From Patiria pectinifera (Eukaryota; Echinodermata; Asteroidea; Valvatida; Asterinidae): DNA of 64,000 nucleotides. Below the pieces are notes generated by a model. It worked only from the letters and a program-made list of their open reading frames with translations, was not told the DNA's origin and made no database searches. The first letter of the stretch is position 1, and each line of letters opens with the position of its first letter. The stretch is from assembly GCA_029964075.1 (NCBI GenBank), contig CM057147.1, positions 23,519,513 to 23,583,512 of the forward strand, read 5' to 3'. The translations under genes and the position numbers were made by a program. Below, piece after piece: positions 1 through 10,000 of the stretch.

Positions 1-13
1 TCATCTGTTATAT

Positions 14-191
14 TATAGCTTATCATAATCGTTCAATAACGTAGACATCATAGTTAGAAAGGAAAGTATCATGTTGGATTAAAAAAAATAATCTTTCCTG
101 CCAATTCGATGTAGAATACGGTGTTTTTTCAACGTGGTTATACCAATCTGTTAGATTAGCTTATCATAATCGTTCAATAACGTAGACAAGG
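14..191 (+). repeat. 31-bp direct repeat, 147 bp apart
   Basis: AGCTTATCATAATCGTTCAA and the following bases to GTAGACA occur at about 17-46 and again at about 160-190. Probably part of a dispersed repeat. Confidence 0.6.
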
Positions 192-282
192 ACCAAGAAA
201 AAAAAAATCAAATACCAGAAATCTCAACCCTTTTCTTCCTAACCTGTTTTTTTGGTCTTTTTCCTCTTTCAAATTCTTCTTT

Positions 283-870
283 CCACCCTGAAACGTTTCC
301 CTTTTTTCAAGAACGTGATTTGTGAATTTGTATGTTTTGGATAGCAGATTAAAGCTGAGAGCTTTTTTTTTAAATACTGAAAAAACCCATAAAACAGCAC
401 ATTGGGTTGCTGAGAAAATGCCAATTATGTACAAGAAGTGATTTTTCGTCCGTTCCAAAGGTGCTTCAAAAAGTGAAACGTGTCACTGTAAGCCAAGTGT
501 GCAATTGTCTTTCACTTGTGCAATTTCTTTAATATTTTGACATATTTATGATGCTGAAAAGGTTGAAAATAGGAGCTTAAATGGATAAGGTGCCTGTTCT
601 GGTGGAAAATAAAAGGTATTTTCATCAAATTAATTGGTACTCTTTGTACTCTTTATTATGTGCCATGTTGTTGGTAACACAATGCGCTTAACTGTTGTAA
701 CGCCATTGGAGCGGATAAAAAATCATTTCTTTTACATAATTGACATTTTCTCAGCAACCCAATGTGTTGTTTTTTATTATTTTCATGAAAGAAAAAGCTC
801 CCAGCTTTTTCTGATATCCATATATAAAAATTATATGTTTCAGGGTTGCAAATTTGTTTGGTCACCCTGT
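283..870. repeat. Inverted repeat pair (about 170-bp arms)
   Basis: The reverse complement of about 283-453 matches 703-870, including TTCTCAGCAACCCAATGTG and a GTTTCAGGGT end, with roughly 75-80% identity by eye. Apparent proteins on opposite strands share ATQC motifs for this reason. It is read as a repeat, not genes. Confidence 0.65.
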
Positions 871-2115
871 ATACACCGTCCATTCATTAGAGATATTAAC
901 GCCTTATCGTATGGGCGTACCGTACATGACGATGGGAGTCACATAATACGTTGGGTTTTAATTATCCACGCATGACTTAACTAAAAGCTTTATTCCATAA
1001 TTAATATACGCATTTGGCAATTCATCTTTAAAAAGCCGAACCAGTCCAATACATTATATATATTTTATTGACAAGAGTTTGCATCGCGATCTAACTGATG
1101 AAAGAATAATGCATTTTCTCCATTGTCAAACTTGCTAAATAATTTAAAGATATTTACAAATTTTAATATTACATGATACTTTCGATCAAATTATTACAAA
1201 TGTATCGATTAAACGCCGGGAAATTTCGTGCATGCAAAAATGGGTTTTAGTTACACACAGTATACGGAGAACCCAAGGAGCTGTCTACCTGAGTAATGAT
1301 TTATTACTGTTTCTCAGCATAATTCACGGACAAAAATGATTCGTTACTCAAAATACACTAATTTATTATAATAAGCAATGATTGTACAGGTTTGTTAGTA
1401 TACTGCTTTTACAGTCTATGTGAAGTGCGGACTGAAGTCGCTTCCGTGATGTGTAATTGTCAGTCGTGGGCAATTAACCCGAGCACGGCTCGCACTCGGA
1501 TCTAAAATGAGTCTACATCCACCCGATGAAGATGGCCTGAACTTTAGTAATGAAAAACTGATCCACGTACAGTCGGTTTTATGTGCTCATTAAAGTTGAT
1601 GGAATCGCTGAGGAGGTTTCTGCCCGCATCGTGAATTTATGCACATTCAATTACCTTTACTGTTTGTTAAAGTGGTTCATTTTCGATAATGTGAATCGAA
1701 TTTGAAAGTTCGGTTCTTTACCCATAATACACACAATAACATTCATTAGGCCTACAGTAATCATTTATTGTAAGTTTAATATTGCTACTGTCAATACTCG
1801 GATCTAAAATTGTAAGTCTACCTATATCTTAAAACCTGAGACTGCACGTACTTCGTCCATAAAATCTCCCAAAAAAATATGAAAAAAGTACAATTACTTC
1901 AATTCAATAAGGGATGTTATTTACAAGCGGTAATACAGACTTTTATGCATTACGTTCTCCTATATTGCTTTTATGTACATGTTTATCAACAAACAAAACA
2001 AAAAGAAACTGACCACAACATAAGACTGACAACTGTTCGTGCCCAAGTACCTACATATTGAAGCCTACGTCTAAGATGACACAGGTGGTTAGGCCTCAGC
2101 CAAAAAAGCTCCTTA
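871..2115. other. No gene seen
   Basis: AT-rich DNA with only short, unconvincing reading frames. A 28-codon frame starts at 1507 (MSLHPPDEDGLNF) but has no recognisable homology or splice context. Confidence 0.5.
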
Positions 2116-2286
2116 AAGCCCGGTTCATACTCGGCGCGAAAGCGAACGCGAATTTGTGACGTGTTGTCAAGTATTCGCGCTGCGAATTCGTAAAAGTTGA
2201 GCACATTTCAACTCGGGCCAATTTCGAAGCGAATGTTTCATGACGTCAAATTTGCTTCGCATTCGCGTGGAGTATGAACCGGGCTT
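2116..2286. mobile_element. MITE with perfect 16-bp terminal inverted repeats
   Basis: 171 bp bounded by AAGCCCGGTTCATACT (2116-2131) and its exact complement (2271-2286). The inverted similarity continues imperfectly about 30 bp inward (GCGAA-rich). Related copies are at 37641-37767 and, partially, 52864-52954. Confidence 0.85.
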
Positions 2287-2651
2287 GACTCTCATATAAA
2301 TGGCAATATGAACTGACAACTGAGGTAGATAGGACACAAAAGGTACAACTTCAATACATGTATATCAATAACCCTCGCACCGGGTCGCCCGCGGCCGGCC
2401 GCAAGTCGCCGCGCGGTTCGGGGTTCACTTTCAGGCAACGTATTTGTGGACTGTAACTAGCACGCGGGACGGTTGTGCATCCTCGACCCCGGCCCGATGT
2501 GCATGTACGTCGACACCGAGCATATGGTAATAAACAGATATACACAGCGCCGCGCATGTAGATATTGGCAGCGCCAACGAACAAAATACGACTGTTGGGC
2601 GACTTGTCCTCAAGTCTAAGTTACCATAAGTTACCACGTAACAACCTCGTT

Positions 2652-2700
2652 CCCAGGGCCTACTTTATTTCCAACCTCGTTTCCAATAGTAGGCCCTGGG
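2652..2700. repeat. Short inverted repeat (13-bp perfect arms)
   Basis: CCCAGGGCCTACT at 2652-2664 and its complement at 2688-2700 flank an AACCTCGTTTCC core. Related AACCTCGTCCCCAG / AACGAGGTAGGAAAT sequences recur near 16285-16305 and 16725-16775. Confidence 0.65.
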
Positions 2701-3086
2701 ATGGGAACTCCTTACTCGTGCTCTGATTGGACAGTGACATTTATTAATAAAGCATCAATGTTCAACATAATGGGCCATTGTATCTTTTACTTATTAATAA
2801 GATCCTCATTTGTCATAGAAGATCTCAACAGTTTCATCACGAATAATTAGGTCCTTGTACACTTTTTCCGACTCGTGCACATGAACCCACAGATAACAAC
2901 ATGACGTAGCCTTGAAATGCATGGATTTTCCAATCAAGTTATTATACCAAAGACAAAAGCTGATGCTGTGAATGTGACGAATTGTGAATGTATTACCACC
3001 AGACTATTATTTGTGCGCCCAGAATACATCGACCACACGGAGCCGAATTTGCATACGTATCCAAACATTTTGGATGTGCAAACGAT

Positions 3087-3269
3087 CCAATAGACCATCA
3101 TCATTTTGCAGCCATTTGATTTTTTCCCATTCAAATCAATGTAACCAAAGTGAGGCTGGAGGGGAAAATAGTCTGGTTCATTTTTGCACAAAAAGCATTA
3201 TCATTCAGTACTGTTGTTGGATACAAGGAACATGACTGAAATGGGGGAAGCGTGATATAGGTCTAGACC
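3087..3269. mobile_element. CCAATAGAC repeat, copy 1
   Basis: About 180 bp similar to 10267-10453, starting CCAATAGAC and ending in a degenerate GTCTAG. It lies in the 3' flank of the receptor gene. Confidence 0.7.
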
Positions 3270-3389
3270 AGTGTGAGAGTGCAGGCAGTACGGTTGGAGC
3301 GAGGTTGACCACGTAAGAACTTTAAGCCAGCCTTTAAGAACTTTAAACCTGTTTTTTTTTTCAACCAACCGTGCAAATGGGCGCATACT

Positions 3390-4048
3390 CTATATCTCAA
3401 CAACGAAAAAGATAACAGTTATAAGCAGAGCGATAGATGTGATTAATACAGATAAGATCATGGTGGCACGATCAATAATCAATGCCACGTCTTTCCAGTT
3501 CACGATGTGCTTCCTGCCAGAATGCGCCGGTCTCCTCGAACCAGTCGTAGCCGCATCTTTGGTGGATTCGTGGGCTGTTCCGTTGTTAATGGCTGCAGAC
3601 TCGCTTCCGTTGGAGTACAACTTCTGCATGAAGTGCATGCTGTAAGCGGTTGCACTAGTGCAGCGTGTTTTGCCCGAGCGTTGGCCGTCGTACGTGGCGT
3701 CGGCGTCGACCTCTTCCGCGCCGGCTGCGAATGCTTCCTCGGTGTTCACGGAACGCGACGAATCGGTGAATGTACAAGTCGCTGTCAGCACCCCCGAGTC
3801 CGAGTCCTGAAAGCGATTGTTGTCCTCCTCACCGTCCAGACTGAAGTTGGGGTTGCAGTTACCGCGGTCTTTTGGTGGTGGGTGGTGAACTTTGACCTTG
3901 TAGAACACCACGACGGCTATTTTCAGGACGAGAGAGCGCAACCAGCGAGGCACTGGACGGCTGTTATCATGGTAGAAAAGGCTGAGCACCAGCACCGTGC
4001 ACATGATGGAGCTACAGCCAATGGCGATCATCGGTGTAAAGTAAAAGC
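3390..4048 (-). CDS. nAChR exon 7: M3, cytoplasmic loop, M4 and stop
   Basis: 659 bp from acceptor TTCACAG (before 4048) to TAG at 3392-3390. M3 starts FYFTPMIAIG. The intracellular loop begins NSRPVPRWLR and is rich in Asp, Glu, Ser and Thr, the least conserved and most regulated part of these receptors. A basic/amphipathic stretch (GRKHIVNWKDVALIIDR) leads into M4, and the chain ends VVEI. The plus-strand reading frames over this exon are shadows. Confidence 0.93.
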
Positions 4049-7000
4049 CTGTGAACAATATAACGAGAAGCCAAAAGACTGTTAAAGAGTTACTCTGATT
4101 GGTTGGCACCAATAGCCTGCGATGACCAGCGATCTTGAATTCCCGTGTGGCGATTTCGGGCGGACACGGGACCGCATTCATCCATTATGTTGGCCTCAAA
4201 CTTAAACATGAAATTCCATATGATTAATATGTCCGATATCTAAATTTTAAGAACATTACACGGGAACTGAAGGCCAAAGCTTATAGATGATTGGATACAT
4301 GAGATCGATAAAGGAACCGTTTTGCATTATGTGTAGATGGAAGTCCCAAGTGCATATATAATGGTGGTATTTTAATGACGAATGTGGAAAAATCTTGTGC
4401 TTTGTGTCCTTCCTTTACACAAAGGTAGGCTGTTTCGTCACCACTGTTAAACACGGGCTCTTCTTTCTATGCATATTTCATAAAAACAGCAAAATAATCT
4501 TACCAATAATTGGCGATTTGTCCGAGGTAGGAGGCAACGACTCGCTGATGAGCTGCTGGAACAGAACCAGTGCCAAGAGGTTGGTCATGCCCAGCTGGAT
4601 CTTCTCCCCGGACTCCGGAGGCAGCGAGAAGACCATCAGGTTCAAGATGGACAGCAAGACGCAAGGCAGGATGATGTTCAAGACATGGAATAGAGGGCGG
4701 CGACGGAGATGCAAGAAGTATGATATCTCAGGGTAAGGGGCCGGGCAGCAGGCATACCACTGCTCCTCCCTCACCACATCTACGAGAAGCAGCTCCCACA
4801 CTCCGTTGTCGGCGAAGTGTGCCTGACATTGTAATAAATATATCACTCGTAAAAATCAGGGAAAACACCTAGATCCATCTACCAAAGAGCACAGAGAACA
4901 CGCAGGTAATTTCTGTATATTACTACACTCTAAAAACAGATTGGTTAAAAATAGGCTAACCAATATATTGGTTGGATTGGCAATCTCGGTATGGTTGGAA
5001 ACATATTACCAATCCTACCAATACATTGGTTCGTGTTTGCTGTTAGGTGGCTCATTATGGACTGCGTCCATGCGTACTCACGGTGCGACACAAGAGAGAA
5101 CATGGGCTTGTGTAATACTGATGGTGTGTCTGTCTGACTCGGTTTAAAGGCAGAATCATTTGCATTTTATCTCAACAATAACCCACCGAATTATTATAAA
5201 AACGCTTGCTTGGATTGAAAATCGTTCTGGTCCAAAAAAAACCGCGAAATTCTTATGCCTGGCTTGCTGTCACTTATAAAAGAAATCAAGAAATGTGGGT
5301 GATTTTCCAATGCTCAGTTAATCGACTGATTTTTTTTCTCTCGATTTTCGACTGAAATGATTCATTTCTAAAATAAAAAAATAAGTATCCAAAACAAAAA
5401 TTAAGTATCTAAAAACAAATTTAATTATCTAAAATTTGAGTGATTTTCACTCTGAAACATCCATATACCTGGGTTCCCTGGGCTCCTTCCTGTCGGACTA
5501 AGTCGACCTCGGAGCCGTCGAACGCCCAGGAGGAGAAGCGAAGCTGGCAGACCTGGGTGTCGAAGGGGAACAGACGGGCGTCGATCAAGCAGGTGCATTT
5601 GAGGATGACAGGGGTACCCCAGCTCACTACCCCGGTGTTGCGAATCTGCACGGAGATGTCCTTGTAACTCTCGAAGTCTTTGTCCACACTATGTCGAGTG
5701 TAAACAGAAGTGTTTTTAATTTATAGATATTTTAAAGATATCGTAGAAAAGATCGAGGAAATGAAATGGAGATGGGCAGGGCACCTAGCAAGAAGACAAG
5801 ACGACAGATGGACCAAGAGACTCACAGAATGGCAACCAAGGACAGGCAGAAGAAGAAGAGGTAGACAAAGGAGATGGAGAGATGAAATCACCACGTACAT
5901 GGACACGGCAACATGGAGTAGAATGACAAACAGAAGAGCATGGAAACTGCTTGACGAGGGCTTGACCCAACAATGGATGACCACAGCCTCATGATGATGA
6001 GATGGGATGAGAATGTCATTTCATTTGCCATATGGTTTTTATTGCCAAATGGAGAAGGCATTTTTGCTTCACTTTAATCAGTACATGTTCGTTATTATGT
6101 TACCAATAATTTACAATAATTACAATCTATTCTTTCACCAAAACTATACATCTGTAATACGAACTTTTACGCATTTATTACATCCAACACGGAAAATACA
6201 AGCCGTATACACAATCTAATAGTTTTTGCTTGACGTACTTTTTGTACAGCGTCGTGTCTGGGAGCCAGACCTTGGATTTGTGTACGAACAGGTTGTCCAC
6301 TCCGTCGTAGTCAGCTGGGTCCCACTTCAGGAACTCGTCATCCCAAGTCTAAACAAAAAAAATCACAAACAGTAACTTTTGACAAGACGGTTGAAACCGA
6401 TGATTTAATCTTTTAAAACGTTCTTTATCTCAACTTACGTAAAACGAAACTCAACTCATAACATTACGGAAATAAAGAAAACACCCCTAGTGTAGCTGTC
6501 AACATCACCGAGAACTTCCTTGAAAGTGTTTAGTTTTTTTATATTTCAAGGACGTGCTATCATTTTAGATCTGCTTATAATCATATTTGTTTTTATTTGT
6601 ATCCTTGTTTTCGACAGCAATATCCTAAATTATAAAATAGTTCATTTATTTTTAATTACACGGAGCCTCTTTCTATTTCTTTTGAAGGTATCTCTCTTTT
6701 TATCTTGAATCAGGTATAGGATTTTAACTGACTCCGCTTATTGCTTTGCCGTCGAAATATAAGGCCAATTTCTGTGTGTGTGTCATACGGGATGGCATTT
6801 AGTGACTCAGTTTGTTTCAAGGCTTTCCATGTTTGCTCTTCCTGCTCTGTTTGTCTACGGAAGCAAATATTTTGCCAAAGAACGGCAAATCATATATGCG
6901 GTGGCTTTTAATTAATTGCTTAAATTATAAGCCACTAACCTGCCGTAGCCATCCACTGATCTGTATTGTTTGATGTTTCTCGTTCTAAAAGGCAAATATA

Positions 7001-10000
7001 TGCAAAGATGATTACAGAAGAAAATCTGCACTGCTGCTTTAAAATCTGATACCAAATTATTCTAACGAATGACTAAGTTTAAAGATGCACTATCCATTCG
7101 TTCACCCGAACAAATAGAGTTTTGGTTTAATCACTATTTTGCTATCAGTGCAAAGCTATTCGTTTTGATCAGACTAAAAATCAGTTCCCATAACAAAACC
7201 CATCAAACCCCCAACGGAATGTTTTGTTGGAATCTGTCAGGATGGGTACAGTACCCCTAAACTGACAGTCTTTTAGGTTGGCACACCTCCAGAATCAAAG
7301 TCAGAAATAATGTTTGTGCAGTTTCCCATATGGTAGTGGAATTGCTATAGGAGTTAGTCACGCAGTTAAGACTGGTTACCGCCCCTATAAGAATCGATCA
7401 TGTAGAAACCGGGATCCAGTCTATGCGAAAAGCTTCCCAAAATAAAAGCCCCTCTTTTTTTAGAAGGTTGCAGACACCAAAAATGGAGAGAAAAAATGTA
7501 GGGTTCGGTTTTTCCTTAAAATAAAACATACAAATTACAAAAAAACCTTGGGAGAAACTAATTAAATTTCTTGAAGAACACTGACAATACACATTAATGG
7601 ACCTCACAACATTAAAAAAAAATGTACAAGCTCAAGGTGTTGTTTCACATGCCATTACCTTAAATTGTGCAATAGTGATGTTTTTCTTGTCCGTGGCGCT
7701 TGCGCTGTGTTTTTTTTTGTTTGTTTGATTTTTTTTTGGGGGGGGGTAGTGTTTTTATCAAGCAGAATTTAAATGGGTCCTCTCCCGGACACGTTAAGGA
7801 GAAAACAGGGGGCGAACATTTTGACTTTCTGTTATTTCTAGGTCATCTTCCCGCCCCACCTTCAGCAATCAACCGAACGGAAAACAAGCTCTACAGAACC
7901 ACGTTTATCAATTATCTACCACAATTTTACCGATTGCCAACCTTGACCTTTCCATGCAGATATTTATAATTTTCAATCTCTTCTTCACCACGTAATAGCC
8001 CACTAAATGGACACCACTTAATCATTCAAGGGATGGTGTTCATCTGGCCTGAACAAAATACACCCTCGGTCCGGGAGTTAATATAGGAAATGTTTACGCA
8101 GGCCGGAGGAACATCTCAGCGAGATGCCTCCACAAACTCCCCGGAGAATCGTCCACACTTCCGGACAGAGTATCTCAACAAATCCCCAACCACGGACCGA
8201 AACGAGCCTAATTCCCCGATGACTTTGGAGATTTTAATTAAAAGGAGATTGTTCTCGGACGATAGCCGGCTGAATTATGAAGTGGACTGATGTAGGCCTG
8301 ATTGAGTTGACACTAAGCGTCAAATTAAACAAAATGAGAGGACATGGGTTTAAGAGATTTTTTGATAGGTCAGCGAAATCTTTCCTACATTGATACTTTC
8401 TATTAATTACGAAGCGAGCCAAGGCCGGTTACCAGTGAACCATAGCTGAACTTTTAGCTTTCCTTATTTAAACTATTTCCCAAGTTTCAACCAATCACAA
8501 TACAGCAATTTAAATTTATTGTACAATGTATACTCTGCGCTTTTTGACCATGGCACTTTAATGTTAAAAATGAATTGGTATAATTGTAAGCATCAGAAAA
8601 GTTATGATTTTTTTTTAAGGCATCGCGCCATGGTGCGGCACGCAAACGCAATCTAACGGAAACCGGCAATAGATTGTCTACAATCGATATAATCACTAAT
8701 CGACATCAACATTCGACGATCTACAATCGACGATGAACAATCGTCAATCAATAATGGACTTGCGACAGAAATAACATTTAGGAGCGTCTGCTCTTTACTC
8801 GGACGGAATTCAATTCTCGAGAAAAAAAATCCCAATTCAATATTTTTTTATACGAATTCCAATTTGAAAACGTTAAGCCCGCGCAAAAGAAAGTTAATTC
8901 TAAAAACAAAAGTGTTGTCGATTTGGACATGTTATTGCACGGAATGCCACACCCAAAAAAATCATAACGTTTATAAGGAGTTAAGTGAAAACCTCACCAG
9001 TTCAATGACTTGTGTGATAAGAAGGCGGTGAATAACTGTGGTCTTTTGCGTGATGTTATAGACCGGCCGGACTGTGCTCGGTCCGTACTCAGAGAGAAGC
9101 TTCTCAAGGAGAGCCGACTGGGTGCTCATCCTCTGGTCAGATCCTGGAAAACCAAAAACCATACAAAAAGGTTATTTTAAAGATTCCAGGAAGGCATGTA
9201 TTTTCTTTTCTTTTAATTTCAAATGAGGCATCAGGACCCCAGAAAACAGCATAGCTATTTTATAATGTTTGCGGTGAAGGGAAAATCTATTGTGAACAGT
9301 ATTATTTACATCGACATTATAAGGCCTTTCAAACTACATGCAGGCCGATACAATCTTCACGCACGGGCGCCGCCAGGGTTTTTCCAGAGGGGGCAAAGCC
9401 CATTTTCCCCCCAAATCCCTATATTTTCCAGCATTTTCCCAATTTGGGCAGCGACATTTGCCCCCCCCCCATCCATTGAATTAACAACAATAAGATTCTG
9501 CGCCTCTTTTTTTCTCCCCATTTTGTTTTTGTTTTTTGCAAGCCCCCCCCTTGCCCCCTCCTTGCGACGCCCATGTCTCCACGTTGGACAAATCCAGGGA
9601 TTTGTCCATGCAGCTGGCATTGCACCTTCCTCCCGGGTGACAGCGAGCGCGATGCAGTGGTGTGACATTGAAATTGGGTTAAATTAAAAATGGAAAGTTG
9701 TTGCTTAGGGTTTACCCCCTCAAATTGTTCGCCTGCTTGCACTGTGGTACACTGTGATGCATTATAACACGCAGGAAATTAGAAAAAAAAACCGAAGGCC
9801 TTATTCTAAGGGGTACAATGAGAAATGTCGATACCTTCAATTAATCGAACGCCTAGCTGCTAACTTGCCTCGACTGTAATTTTATTTTAATTATTTGTAA
9901 ATGGTCTAGTAAGATTTGCCTGGAAATTGTTTCAATTTACTCGCAGCTCAGAAAAGATGATATAAATCATCGGTGTCCTGAATCCGCAATCCCAGCATGG

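Noticed and set aside
3507-4085. 192-codon plus-strand frame over receptor exon 7
   Set aside because: Shadow of the minus-strand M3-M4 coding exon; no motif of its own.
9223-9742. Overlapping frames of 103-154 codons on both strands
   Set aside because: They read through the C-rich dispersed repeat also found at 15885-16092.
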